From Spirosoma pollinicola (GTDB taxonomy: Bacteria; Bacteroidota; Bacteroidia; Cytophagales; Spirosomataceae): 64,000 nt of DNA. Position numbers and translations under genes: made by a program. Below, in pieces: positions 25,539 through 34,959 of this stretch. Under the pieces are notes generated by a model. It was given only the letters and a program-made list of their open reading frames with translations, did not search any database and was not told the DNA's origin. The first letter of the stretch is position 1; the number at the start of each line of letters is the position of its first letter. Location: positions 620,001-684,000 of the forward strand of contig NZ_CP025096.1 in NCBI RefSeq assembly GCF_002831565.1. Direction: 5' to 3'.

Positions 25539-27281
25539 TCAATAGCCGGTATTCTGCTTTAGAACAGCCGTACCCTGAAGATCAATCTGCTGCTGTGGAA
25601 TCGGCATATACTCATTTTTATTGGCCGTAAACCGGGCACCGGCATATGTACCCGGCAGCTTAGAACTTTCGTAAGCCAAAAACGCATTGACGGCCTTTTC
25701 TGCGACACCCCAACGCACCAGATCGAAGAATCGATGACCCTCTCCGGACAGTTCGAGTTTGCGCTCGAATCGGACAGCATCACGAGCCGATGCTTGATTC
25801 GTCCAGGGAGTGGTATATTGACCGATAACATAGTTGGCTACCGGTTTGCCATCCGTACCTTTCACAAATACAGCCGGGTTAGCCGCCCGCGCCCGTATCT
25901 GGTTGACGTAGCCACGGGCTTTCTCCAAACTACCTGCTTCAACCTCTGCTTCGGCAGCCATTAGCAACACATCGGCATAGCGGATAATGTTATAATTAAT
26001 GGCTGTGTAGCCCGGTGTCCAACCCGTTCCGTCGGTTAATGTGCCTTCCTGGGATTTTGGATAGATAAACTTCTTCGGTGCAAACGGGCCGCCATACACC
26101 TGATCGCGAATCCAGTTGGCACCCGGGTGAGGACCCCAATCCAGATAAGGAATGCCCCGCCGACCCACTGAGTAGTCAATCCGGGGATCGAGCGGTCCGG
26201 CATCTGGCGTGAACGGATCGGCGGAAGACAACCCCTGATCGGTTTTTATCTGGTTAGCCCCTATATTATACGACCCGTCCAGCAAGGGAAGGCCATTGGC
26301 ATTGGTCCGGAAGGAGTTGGCCATCTCAAACGAAGGCTGAAAAAAGCCGCAGCAGCTACCGGGTCCGCCCGAGAAGGGGAAATTTAGCACCATGTCGGGG
26401 TTAGCATTGTTGACACTGCCGGTATTGACTGCATTTTGAATGGCAAAAATAGCTTCCGGGTTAATGCTGTTGGCTGCGTTGAAAAGCGTCGTAAAATTAT
26501 CGACCAGCGCATACTTTTGCCCACCCGGCGTTTTGCCGCTGGCAATGATGAGATCAAACAGGGATCTCGCTTCGGTGTATTTCTTCTGGTACAAATATGT
26601 TTTAGCCAGATACGACGCAGCCGCCCACTTATTGGCCCGTCCATTTGCGTCCTGCGTCTCGGGTAAATTTTCGTAGGCATACTTGAAATCCGCTTCAATC
26701 TTCGGCCATAAATCAGCCTGATTGGTCACCTTCGTCACACCATTACTGTAATCGAGGGTTTCATCCACGTAGGGCGTATTGTTAAATGTCCGTTTCAGCT
26801 CGAAGTAGTAATGACCCCGCAGGAAACGTGCCTGGGCGCCGGTATTTGTGGCAATAGTCGGCGTGACATCAGAACCGGGTGATTTCAAAACCCGTAATAC
26901 CGTATTAGCCCGGCTGATGCCTTCATACATGGCCCGAAACTTATCATTGATCGGACCCGCCGAAGGAATAACCGTAAAGTTTTGAATGAACACGGCTGTA
27001 CTCTGGTCCCCCGCGTTAGACCCTTTATTGGCATCGCCCCCTGTTACTGATCCCCAAAGCCAGTTAAAGCTGGAACCGAACCAGCCATAATCCCGTCCGT
27101 TAAGTTCTGCATAAGCACCAATCAGCGTAGACTGTATACCCGCATTACTGGTGATCTCGTCGCTGCTGAGCGTTCCAGTGGGTGGCTGGTTCAGAAAACT
27201 ATCCTTACTCGCAACACCAACAACGACAAGTAGCAGGGATACAAACCCAATTGTCAATCTCTTTTTATATATTGTTTTCAT
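25539..27281 (-). CDS. SusD/RagB-family glycan-binding protein without a lipobox cysteine
   Basis: This 580-residue protein matches SusD/RagB: N-terminal DSFLNQPPTGTLSSDEITSNAGIQSTLIGAYAELNG, SusD-like TPR segments (ARFLRGHYYFELKRTFNNTPYV), and a conserved C-terminus (INYNIIRYADVLLMAAEAEVEAG..ARGYVNQIRARAANP; ARDAVRFERKLELSGEGHRFFDLVRWG). SusD proteins cap the SusC barrel and bind glycans. The leader (MKTIYKKRLTIGFVSLLLVV) ends VGVASKDSF, where the usual lipid-anchor cysteine is replaced by Ser25 (AGT, one base from TGT). Unless an error, this protein would not be lipidated. It is cotranscribed with susC, 59 bp downstream. Confidence 0.93.
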   Translation of the reverse strand: MKTIYKKRLTIGFVSLLLVVVGVASKDSFLNQPPTGTLSSDEITSNAGIQSTLIGAYAELNGRDYGWFGSSFNWLWGSVTGGDANKGSNAGDQSTAVFIQNFTVIPSAGPINDKFRAMYEGISRANTVLRVLKSPGSDVTPTIATNTGAQARFLRGHYYFELKRTFNNTPYVDETLDYSNGVTKVTNQADLWPKIEADFKYAYENLPETQDANGRANKWAAASYLAKTYLYQKKYTEARSLFDLIIASGKTPGGQKYALVDNFTTLFNAANSINPEAIFAIQNAVNTGSVNNANPDMVLNFPFSGGPGSCCGFFQPSFEMANSFRTNANGLPLLDGSYNIGANQIKTDQGLSSADPFTPDAGPLDPRIDYSVGRRGIPYLDWGPHPGANWIRDQVYGGPFAPKKFIYPKSQEGTLTDGTGWTPGYTAINYNIIRYADVLLMAAEAEVEAGSLEKARGYVNQIRARAANPAVFVKGTDGKPVANYVIGQYTTPWTNQASARDAVRFERKLELSGEGHRFFDLVRWGVAEKAVNAFLAYESSKLPGTYAGARFTANKNEYMPIPQQQIDLQGTAVLKQNTGY

Positions 27282-27340
27282 GTTAATTATAGCATTAGAG
27301 CCAGCGATGTTTGTTCATCGCGGACAGGTAGGATAAACAC

Positions 27341-30300
27341 TCAAAATGTAAAACCAATGCCTGCATTGAACCCACGCGTTACGGGGTAGTTACCAATGTC
27401 AATTCCGAAGTTGGTATCTGCTGTTCCACCCACACCCGGATCAAGGCCTTTGTATTTCGAAATAGTGAACAGGTTAGTTGTCTGCACGAATAACCGCAGT
27501 CGCTGGATATGAGCTTTGTTTAGCATAGACGTTGGCAGTGTGTAGCCAAGGGTCAGATTCTGTAGCCGCAGGTAGGAGCCGTTTTCAACATAGAAGGAGT
27601 TCGATTGGGTGTTGGTGCTGAAATTAGAGGTGTTCTCAAAAATGGGCTGGTCGGTATTGGTACGCTGGGGTGTCCAGGAATCCAGCACCCGTGCACTAAC
27701 AGCCTGCCCCGTGAAGGAGGGGTAGAAATCAATGTACCACTTCGAGAAATTATAGATTTTTCCGCCCAGTGAAGTATACGCATACGTACTCATATCAAAC
27801 CCCTTAAAACGCAGGGTGAATGTTAAGCCACCCGTAAATTTGGGCACCGGGCTGCCTAGATACGTTCGGTCAGCCGCATCAATTTTCCCATCCCCATTTA
27901 TGTCCTGATACCGGAAACGACCCGGCGCGGCCCCATCCTGCGTGGGCGCAGCGGCAACTTCCTCTTTGGTATTAAACAGGTTGATCACCTTATAGCCATA
28001 AAAGGCAGCGATAGGCAGGTCGGGCTGAATCTGAATAGGGCTGATGTTACGGAAGTTAGCGGGCTGAAAGTTCGATACGCCCGGTGCCAGCGCCTGCACC
28101 ACATTCGAGAGGAAACTACCATTCACGATGACCTCATATCGCAGATCACCGCTAATCTTACCCCGGTTCGTGAGTTGCAGGTCGATTCCCTGGTTGCGCA
28201 TTTTGGCAATATTAACTGCTGGCGCATTGGCATTGTCGCCCACTACAGCGGGTAGCGGTACCTGAAAAAGCAGGTCACGGGTGTCTTTGCGCCAGATGTC
28301 AAACTGCACATCCAGTTTACCATTGAACAGGGAAGCATCCAGCCCAACGTCGGTCGTTACAGCTGTTTCCCAGCGGGCATCGGGGTTACCAATTTGGCTA
28401 CGGGCAAAACCTGCTGCTACACTATTTTTAGTCGTGGCGATGTCGTAACTGCGATTAATGCTTTGGGTGTAGAGGTTAAACTGATTGTTGGGGTCTACAT
28501 TATTGGAGTTGCCCATCGTGCCATAGCCTGCGTGCAGCCGCAGGTACGAAATACCCGGTACATTCTTCAGAAACGACTCATTGGAGATTGTCCAGCCCGC
28601 CGATACAGCCGGAAATACCCCATAACGGCTATTGGCTCCGAAACGGGATGACCCATCCCGTCGAACCACACCCGTTACGGTGTATTTGTCGTTATAGGTG
28701 TACTGTAGCCTGCCGAACAGCGAATAAAAATTGATGCCTAACCCATAATTACCGCTCAGTTGCCGCCCCGTGCCCGACACTGAGCTAAGCGTGACATAGT
28801 TCGGATTGGTGGAGAAGGGGTCAATGCCCGAAGCTGTGGCATTACGGCCTGATCCTGTGTTCAAGGCCTCCTGTCCAGCCAGCACATCCACACTGTGCAG
28901 CCCAAACTGGTGTTTATAATTGGCCGTGTTGCTCAGCGTCCAGTTCAGGCTATAGCCATAATTTTCCGTATAGCTGAAGGTACTGTTGTTCTGGGCGGTT
29001 TCGTAGGTTGCCCGGTTGTAAGCGTTGGAGAAATTGTTTCCATACTGACCACCAAGGCTACTCCGCAACGTAAGGCCCGGAATGGGGTCGTACTCCAGGT
29101 AAACGTTACCGAAAGCACTGGCCAGAAAGCTTTTGTTGTTGCGGATTCCATCAAGGGTAGCCACCGGATTCTGTGAGCCATTGAAGCCTTTGGCAGCCGT
29201 ACCGGCATATCCACCAAACTCATCATAAATTGGAATGATGGGGTTGATCTGAAAAGCCTGTAAGATAACGTTCTCATCCTGAGGGGTACTCTGGCCATTT
29301 GTATTCCCCACCTGGCCAAGCTGCTGCCGATAGGTGAGCTGAAGATTTTGGCCCAGCCGCAGATTTTTCAGGAGGTCGAACTCAGAATTGACTCGAAATG
29401 TGTAGCGGTTAAACTGATTGTATTTCAGCACACCAGCCTGGTTTTGAGCACTTAAACCAAAATAATAACGACTGTGCTCAGATCCACCCGAAACGCCCAG
29501 CGTGTTGCGGGCCAGGGGCGCGTTGCGTGTGACGGCCCCGTACCAGTCGGTACCGTCACCTATTTTGTTGGCCCGCACCACCTGATAGATTAGCCCGGCC
29601 GCCGGATTAATATTATACAATGCTTTGGCGGCAACCAGATCAACTGTACCCACTACGCCTGGCGTACCGCCTACGTTTAGGTAATCGGGCAGCACCGGCG
29701 TTTGACCCGATCCATATTGCCCACCCCCTAAACCCGTGAAACTGTCGGGACCAACTGTACCACCGGCCTGGAAAATATCGTTTCGCCGGGACTGCCATGT
29801 CCAGTCTGCCTGCTGCTGGGGATTAAGCATTTTCTGGCCGTGTCCTGGTGTTGTAATACCAAACAGCCCGTCGTATGTAACCGTTAGTTTGCCTGCTTTT
29901 CGGGCTCCCCGCTTTGTTGTAATAACAACGACCCCACCGGCGGCCCGTGCGCCATAAATCGAAGCGGTAGCCGCATCCTTAAGTACCGTCGTCGATTCAA
30001 TATCATCGGGGCTAAGAAAATTAACTCCATTGAATTGATCACTGACAGGCACCCCATCGACTACGTAAAGGGGTTGATTGTTGCCAAACGATCCAAATCC
30101 CCGAATCCGGACAATACTGTTGGTTCCGGGTTGCCCGCTGGAAATGACCGTGACGCCAGATACGCGCCCCTGAAATACTTGTTCCACATTACCTGTTGGC
30201 GTTGCGGTGATGTCGCGGGTTTTAATCGTCGAAACGGCTCCCGTATTGTCTTTGCGGCTATCGGTGGTGTAACCCGTTACGATAACTTCGTTCAGAGCCG

Positions 30301-30610
30301 TAGCGTCGTCTTCGAGTCGAACCGAAATGGACGACTGATTGCCAATACGTACTTCCTGCCCTTTGAAGCCTATGGCCGAAATAACAAGTACCGGATCACT
30401 CCCTCTGGCCGTCAGCGAAAAATTACCGGTGGCATCAGTGGAGGTGCCTATGGCTGTCCCTTTCACAAGCACGTTGGCACCGGGAATGGGACCATCCGCC
30501 CCGGAAACCTTACCTGTTACCTGGCTGTCCTGAGCCTGTGTGTTCAGGCTCCACAATAACCCTGCTCCCAGCAGGATGATGTAACCTGGCCTGTAGTTCA
30601 TTGCTTTCAT
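27341..30610 (-). CDS. SusC/RagA-family TonB-linked outer membrane transporter
   Basis: This 1089-residue protein has a signal peptide (MKAMNYRPGYIILLGAGLLWSLNTQAQ), then a CarboxypepD-regulatory-like domain (VTGKVSGADGPIPGANVLVKGTAIGTSTDATGNFSL, about 30-110). A TonB plug follows (ALNEVIVTGYTTDSRKDNTGAVSTIK...VEQVFQGRVSGVTVISSGQPGTNSIVRIRGFGSFGNNQPLYVVDGVPV, about 120-230), then a 22-strand barrel ending in an aromatic residue (GIGFTF). It imports oligosaccharides with SusD. A GntR-operator-like sequence lies about 100 bp upstream, which ties uptake to the GntR regulator at 24.4 kb. Confidence 0.95.
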   Translation of the reverse strand: MKAMNYRPGYIILLGAGLLWSLNTQAQDSQVTGKVSGADGPIPGANVLVKGTAIGTSTDATGNFSLTARGSDPVLVISAIGFKGQEVRIGNQSSISVRLEDDATALNEVIVTGYTTDSRKDNTGAVSTIKTRDITATPTGNVEQVFQGRVSGVTVISSGQPGTNSIVRIRGFGSFGNNQPLYVVDGVPVSDQFNGVNFLSPDDIESTTVLKDAATASIYGARAAGGVVVITTKRGARKAGKLTVTYDGLFGITTPGHGQKMLNPQQQADWTWQSRRNDIFQAGGTVGPDSFTGLGGGQYGSGQTPVLPDYLNVGGTPGVVGTVDLVAAKALYNINPAAGLIYQVVRANKIGDGTDWYGAVTRNAPLARNTLGVSGGSEHSRYYFGLSAQNQAGVLKYNQFNRYTFRVNSEFDLLKNLRLGQNLQLTYRQQLGQVGNTNGQSTPQDENVILQAFQINPIIPIYDEFGGYAGTAAKGFNGSQNPVATLDGIRNNKSFLASAFGNVYLEYDPIPGLTLRSSLGGQYGNNFSNAYNRATYETAQNNSTFSYTENYGYSLNWTLSNTANYKHQFGLHSVDVLAGQEALNTGSGRNATASGIDPFSTNPNYVTLSSVSGTGRQLSGNYGLGINFYSLFGRLQYTYNDKYTVTGVVRRDGSSRFGANSRYGVFPAVSAGWTISNESFLKNVPGISYLRLHAGYGTMGNSNNVDPNNQFNLYTQSINRSYDIATTKNSVAAGFARSQIGNPDARWETAVTTDVGLDASLFNGKLDVQFDIWRKDTRDLLFQVPLPAVVGDNANAPAVNIAKMRNQGIDLQLTNRGKISGDLRYEVIVNGSFLSNVVQALAPGVSNFQPANFRNISPIQIQPDLPIAAFYGYKVINLFNTKEEVAAAPTQDGAAPGRFRYQDINGDGKIDAADRTYLGSPVPKFTGGLTFTLRFKGFDMSTYAYTSLGGKIYNFSKWYIDFYPSFTGQAVSARVLDSWTPQRTNTDQPIFENTSNFSTNTQSNSFYVENGSYLRLQNLTLGYTLPTSMLNKAHIQRLRLFVQTTNLFTISKYKGLDPGVGGTADTNFGIDIGNYPVTRGFNAGIGFTF

Positions 30611-30707
30611 AAAAGTTAACTGGTTAAAGGTGAAGGATTACAGATTCAATTCAGCATGCCTATTGCTGAATGAGATAACTGTAAGTAAAATTCGCTTTAA
30701 AAGTAAA

Positions 30708-30725
30708 AAATTTAGTATAATAAGT
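30708..30725. promoter_or_regulatory. second GntR-type operator, upstream of susC
   Basis: AATTTAGTATAATAAGTG matches the palindrome at 24306-24323 at 15 of 18 positions. On the minus strand a TACTTTTA box, close to the Bacteroidota -7 consensus, lies immediately downstream, so a bound regulator would cover the promoter. Confidence 0.5.
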
Positions 30726-30999
30726 GTATAATTTTTGATAATAAACCTCTGAAATTCAGTTATTTTTTAGTAGAAAATTAATACATATAGTAATAAGTTC
30801 GAGATGAATTATAAGTTGCTATTCCCATAAAGTTCATAAAAAGGAAACGACTGGCCCTGCTGCCCCGCTTTTTTATAGCGTCGACTCAGGCTAGGCCTCG
30901 CTTAAGGCTGACCTTCGGGTATAAATTCAGCTATCCTCAGATAGTGGACTTGCTACATTTAACTGGATATTAGATTAAGCATGATCTAACTTAGTGTAC

Positions 31000-31015
31000 C
31001 GCTCAGGCGGCCCTG
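31000..31015 (-). repeat. 16-bp mini-hairpin unit ahead of IS3 orfA
   Basis: On the minus strand the unit reads CAGG-GCCG-CCTG-AGCG: a perfect 4-bp stem, loop GCCG and NGCG tail, the same architecture as the inserts in the broken transposases. It sits 2 bp before the orfA ATG at 31017. Confidence 0.55.
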
Positions 31016-31016
31016 C

Positions 31017-31290
31017 ATGAAAACCAGAAGGCAGTACGACCGTACGGGCGGCCCCTGAAGAATTCAAAAAAATGGCAGTGGAGCTATCCTTGGTCAAAGG
31101 ATTGTTGAAGGTGACAGCTGTTGAATTGGGGATTACGCCCCAAATTCTAACCCGGTGGCGACGCGAACAAGTGGGCTCCCCCCAAGTACCAACGCCAGTG
31201 GAGGAACCCGCTTGAGCCAAGACCAATAGTAGATCCAGCGCTTGAAAAAAGAGTTAAAGCAAGCCGAGCTAGATCGGAGCGCCGAAGTAG
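31017..31290 (+). pseudogene. IS3-family OrfA remnant
   Basis: The conceptual product is MKTRRQYD, then EEFKKMAVELSLVKG, LLKVTAVELGITPQILTRWRREQ, and after decay IQRLKKELKQAELDR. This is the HTH (transposase_8) and leucine-zipper layout of IS3-family OrfA. It is broken by a 16-bp insert after the eighth codon, a one-base loss near CCCGCTTGAGC, and two adjacent in-frame TAG codons. No OrfB follows. It may derive from the same IS type as the OrfB remnant at 8 kb, but the two cannot be joined from this window. Confidence 0.75.
31041..31056 (-). repeat. 16-bp GC-rich insert in IS3 orfA
   Basis: Between the codons for QYD and FKK there are 22 nt where 6 are expected, an excess of exactly 16. Placed at 31041-31056, deletion leaves GAA GAA (QYDEEFKK). 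Placed 3 bp later it leaves QYDREFKK. On the minus strand the unit is AGGG-GCCG-CCCG-TACG, with 3 of 4 stem pairs. Confidence 0.65.
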
Positions 31291-31461
31291 ATTTGCTACC
31301 TTTTACTGGACACGGCTTTAAGATCGTTTACTGTATTGCCCAGTAAAAGGGCAGTAAGTTCAATCTTAATAACATACCATTATGGTGGTGAAATTTTTGA
31401 TACTTGATTCAACTCCATTTATTGCATTAGTGCAAATAATGGTTCAAATCTCTTCGTTAAC

Positions 31462-31500
31462 GAAAACGCTCCCGCTTGAGACCTTATGATACTGAATCGG
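31462..31500 (+). repeat. dispersed repeat, left half only (copy 6)
   Basis: AAAACGCTCCCGCTTGAGAC matches the left module of the dispersed repeat; similarity fades after about 40 bp. It lies between the IS3 OrfA remnant and the AraC gene. Confidence 0.55.
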
Positions 31501-31568
31501 CTTGGCACTTATGAAAATTAATTTGAAATACAGTTTTCCTCTCTTGCTGAAAAATCGTTTACAAAATT

Positions 31569-32501
31569 TTAAATAGATCCAGCATGACTCAACCGGTACT
31601 GTTTAGGGGTCTGTCCAGTCATTTTTCGGATAAAGCGCGTGAAATTAGCCGGGTCCTGCTTTTTAATCAGGTACGCTATTTCGCCAATACTTAACTCGGT
31701 TTGTGTCAGCAATACGTTGGACTCCAGCAGGAGCATTTCCTCTAGCAGATCGTGGGCGGAGAGACCGGTAGCCCGCTTCACCGATTTGTTCAGATGGTTC
31801 GGGCTGACGTTCAATAGCGTGGCGTAAGCCGAAACGGTGTGCGTTTCATAAATATACTTCGTTAATGCTTCTTTGTAGAGCTGAGTGATCCGAAAGGCGG
31901 CATTCCGGTGTTTGGCGTCCCGCGATATCGCCAGCGTATTAGCCTGCTTCAATTCGGTTAAAAGAGTCAACACATACAGTCTGACCAGCAAGGGTAAGTC
32001 GGCGCTTTTTTTGTCGACAAGTGCCACTAACCGCTCTAAAAGGGAGAGGGTTGCCGCAAGCATTTCGTCACTCAGCACCAGGATCGACTCCCGGCCGATC
32101 TGGAGGAACGAAAACTCCTGCTCCATTTCAGTTTTTAGCCCGGATTGACTGATCAAATCAGGGTCGAAATGGCAGTAATACCCCTTTACATCCTCGCTCA
32201 TCCACTCTTCATTATAAATTTGATGAGCTGGAATAAAGACGATCTGGTTTCGGGAAAGCGTATACCGGGTCAATCCAATCCGTCGAATGAGCTGGCCCTC
32301 CGTAACGATCATAAAGTCAATGACCGTTTTGCGATGGGGCAGCGTAGGAAAGTTCATGGCTTCCCGGACATCCTCAAGCGGATTGATATGAAAGTAAGGG
32401 AGCGATTTTAAATGCATTGTTGGCCAGCCGGGCTGCTTAAACGTTACTTCGGACAACGCACCGGGCGTGAGAAGGGGAACAGGTGTTGTCTTGTCGGGCA
32501 T
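31569..32501 (-). CDS. AraC-family transcriptional regulator
   Basis: This 310-residue protein has an N-terminal cupin-like sensing half (FHINPLEDVREAMNFPTLPHRKTVIDFMIVTEGQLIRRIGLTRYTLSRNQIVFIPAHQIYNEEWMSEDVKGYYCHFDPDLI). It ends in a C-terminal double HTH (YIYETHTVSAYATLLNVSPNHLNKSVKRATGLSAHDLLEEMLLLESNVLLTQTELSIGEIAYLIKKQDPANFTRFIRKMTGQTPKQYR). It is divergent from the GH35-like beta-galactosidase, 252 bp apart, and most likely controls it in response to a sugar. Confidence 0.9.
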   Translation of the reverse strand: MPDKTTPVPLLTPGALSEVTFKQPGWPTMHLKSLPYFHINPLEDVREAMNFPTLPHRKTVIDFMIVTEGQLIRRIGLTRYTLSRNQIVFIPAHQIYNEEWMSEDVKGYYCHFDPDLISQSGLKTEMEQEFSFLQIGRESILVLSDEMLAATLSLLERLVALVDKKSADLPLLVRLYVLTLLTELKQANTLAISRDAKHRNAAFRITQLYKEALTKYIYETHTVSAYATLLNVSPNHLNKSVKRATGLSAHDLLEEMLLLESNVLLTQTELSIGEIAYLIKKQDPANFTRFIRKMTGQTPKQYRLSHAGSI

Positions 32502-32753
32502 ACAAAAGGGTCGTCAATAAACAAGTGGTCAACGTAGCCAGTGAGTTTACTATGAAAATGCAGAATCGCCAAATTTTCTGATTGTTTTTGACAATTATCG
32601 GATTTGTTTTGACTCGTCGGACTACTTTTTACGGCCTAATTTTGTCGTAAATCAAGTTTTTTCTGTGAAAATCAAGGATTAACGCTTGGTCTGCTGGCCC
32701 GCCGATACGTGTTTCTGCGTATTTGGGTATTCGCTCACTTTCCCGCATCGACT

Positions 32754-34490
32754 ATGACACCGACTACCCCTACGAAGAATTACTTGTTTCTAACCATTTT
32801 ACTGGTTGTCGGCACTGCGGTCAGGGCTCAGTCGTATAAGCCGCCCCATCTGGCGCAGCAGGGTAATACCACACAATTGATTGTCAAAGACAAACCCTTT
32901 CTGGCCCTGGGTGGCGAACTACATAACTCCAGTGTGTCGACAGCACCCTACATGCGCCCGATCTGGTCGAAAATGAAGGCCAAGAATGTGAACACCCTGT
33001 TGGCACCCGTGTACTGGGAGTTAATTGAACCCCAGGAGGGCATCTTTGACTTTGCGTTGGTAGACAGCCTGATTCTGGGAGCCCGGAAGCAGAACCTGCA
33101 TCTGGGCATCCTGTGGTTTGGCCTGTTCAAAACCACTTATTCGACTTACGCTCCGTTGTGGGTTAAAGCCAACCTGAGCCGGTTTCCAAGGGTAAAAAAC
33201 AAAGAAGGAGAGCCCACGCCAGTCGTTTCGGTCTTTTCGGCCAACGCGCTACAGGCCAATGCCAGGGCGTTTAACCGGCTGATGCAGCACATCCGGCAGA
33301 TCGATGCCAAACAGCAGACCGTTATACTGGCTCAGGTGGAGAACGAGCCCGGCCTGTTTTATGCGCCCCGCGACTATAGCGACGAAGCCAGCAAAGCCTA
33401 CAAGCAAGGCGTCCCGGCCGATCTGATGAGCTATCTCTCAGCGAATAAAGCCAACCTGCAACCCGGTCTGGACAGTGTCTGGAAAGCAAACGGGTATAAG
33501 ATGACCGGCGGCTGGGAAGATGTGTTTGGTAAAAGTGTGCTGGACGATAAAACGCCCAATGGGCTGTCCTACTTCCCGGAAGAATTATTCACGGCTTATC
33601 ACTACACTAAATTTATTGGCAACGTAGCGGCCGCCGGTAAGGAAGCCTACCCGATTCCCCTGTTCATAAACGCCTGGCCAAAAGCCGCCGGGCTAATGAG
33701 TACCCCTGGTAAGTACCCGAGTGGGGGGCCAGTGCCGCACCTGCTCGATGTCTGGCGCGCCAATGCCCCGGCCATTGATTTTATCACGCCAAACGTGTAC
33801 GCGTCCAAACAGGGGATATATGCCCTGGCCGAACAATACCACCGCTCGGGCAATCCGTTATTTATTCCGGAAATCAAGCAGGGGCCAGAAGCCGCCAATC
33901 TGACGTTCTGGCTGTATGGTCAGCATGATGCGCTCTGCGTTGCCCCGTTCGGCATTGACGATAGCCCGGCCGAGGAAGACCCGTTTACGAAAACCTTTGC
34001 GGCCGTGGCGCAGGTACAAGAGCTCATTCTTCGCCATCAGGGAAAAGGGACCATGGCCGGTATTTTTGTCGATTCAACGGTTACCTCGCAAAGCTTTCCG
34101 TTGAATGGCTTTACAGTAAAGGCGAATCTGGTTGTACCGAGAGGGTTTGCCGGTGCCCCTTCGACGGAGAAGAAAGCCCCTTTTGCGGGCGGAATTCTAT
34201 TTGCTACAGGCCCCGACGAATTCATTGCCGTCGGCCGTGACTTTGAACTGACGTTTACGCCCACCAGCCCTGACCCACAAAAACCGCGTGTCGATTTGGC
34301 TTTTATGGAGGAAGGTTCGTTCGTTAACGCCAAATGGGTGCCCAGCCGTCGATTGAATGGCGATGAGGGAACCGGGGGCGGGGGAATTGGCGCGTTCGGT
34401 GTAAAAAACAACAAAGCCGGTTCACTCCGTTTTCAAAAAAATCCGAACGGAGCGTACAGCATTGTCCGGGTTAAGTATTACCGATATTAA
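32754..34490 (+). CDS. secreted GH35/GH42-like beta-galactosidase with DUF5597-type C-terminus
   Basis: From ATG 32754 (578 residues) a signal peptide (TKNYLFLTILLVVGTAVRAQ) precedes a clan-A TIM barrel: FLALGGELHNSSVSTAPYMRPIWSKMKAKNVNTLLAPVYWELIEPQEGIFDF, acid/base motif AQVENEPG (N197-E198) and nucleophile region NPLFIPEIKQG (E373). The last ~150 residues (GFTVKANLVVPRGF...FIAVGRDFELTFTP) match the DUF5597 domain attached to GH35 enzymes such as those active on xyloglucan side chains. It would release galactose outside the cytoplasm. An upstream TTG would add 15 residues before the leader and is unlikely. Regulation by the divergent AraC gene is inferred. Confidence 0.85.
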   Translation: MTPTTPTKNYLFLTILLVVGTAVRAQSYKPPHLAQQGNTTQLIVKDKPFLALGGELHNSSVSTAPYMRPIWSKMKAKNVNTLLAPVYWELIEPQEGIFDFALVDSLILGARKQNLHLGILWFGLFKTTYSTYAPLWVKANLSRFPRVKNKEGEPTPVVSVFSANALQANARAFNRLMQHIRQIDAKQQTVILAQVENEPGLFYAPRDYSDEASKAYKQGVPADLMSYLSANKANLQPGLDSVWKANGYKMTGGWEDVFGKSVLDDKTPNGLSYFPEELFTAYHYTKFIGNVAAAGKEAYPIPLFINAWPKAAGLMSTPGKYPSGGPVPHLLDVWRANAPAIDFITPNVYASKQGIYALAEQYHRSGNPLFIPEIKQGPEAANLTFWLYGQHDALCVAPFGIDDSPAEEDPFTKTFAAVAQVQELILRHQGKGTMAGIFVDSTVTSQSFPLNGFTVKANLVVPRGFAGAPSTEKKAPFAGGILFATGPDEFIAVGRDFELTFTPTSPDPQKPRVDLAFMEEGSFVNAKWVPSRRLNGDEGTGGGGIGAFGVKNNKAGSLRFQKNPNGAYSIVRVKYYRY

Positions 34491-34959
34491 CTGCGTAATC
34501 CAACTTAACACTTTAGACAACGTTACGGATGTCCATCTGGCAATATTTTGGTTCGTATGCGACTTATTGAGTTAGGCTGCCAGTAAAAATCACTGTCTTT
34601 TTGAACGCTTCCGCTTGATACGCAAGGACGTTCGTATATATGCATCTTGAATCGGGTTTTAGTTGTCCAGTAATCTCCCATCCGCCTAGTCCTAGGGCTT
34701 AAGCTGTCATGTACGCTTAACGGGTCAGGACAAAATGTAAAGGGTTTCAACCGCTTATACACAGGGAAGGATCAACTTTAGTCAGGACTCAGGCTAATCC
34801 ACAACCAACCCGACACCCTACGCACACCCCGAGCTTGACAACTTTACGCTAAAGCGGAAATTGTATGTCAAAGATTAACTAAATCTATCTGCTAAGTAGG
34901 TGGGAACAATCTAGGTAGACGTAAACTTATAGCTGACAATGAGCTAGATATAGACTAAA
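34491..34959. other. intergenic with dispersed repeat copy
   Basis: No gene is seen in this 469-bp gap. It contains dispersed repeat copy 7 at 34603-34672 and otherwise unremarkable AT-leaning sequence. Confidence 0.4.
34603..34672 (+). repeat. dispersed repeat, copy 7 (diverged)
   Basis: GAACGCTTCCGCTTGATACG followed by TTCGTATATATGCATCTTGA and ATCGGGTTTTAGTTGTCCAG aligns with the left module through the GTTT(A)ATTGGAC block of other copies, with the GGGGC core degraded to CGGG. Confidence 0.5.

Noticed and set aside
30975..31226. Minus-strand open frame of 83 codons
   Set aside because: The plus strand of the same DNA translates to a recognisable IS3 OrfA (HTH, leucine zipper), so the minus frame is spurious.
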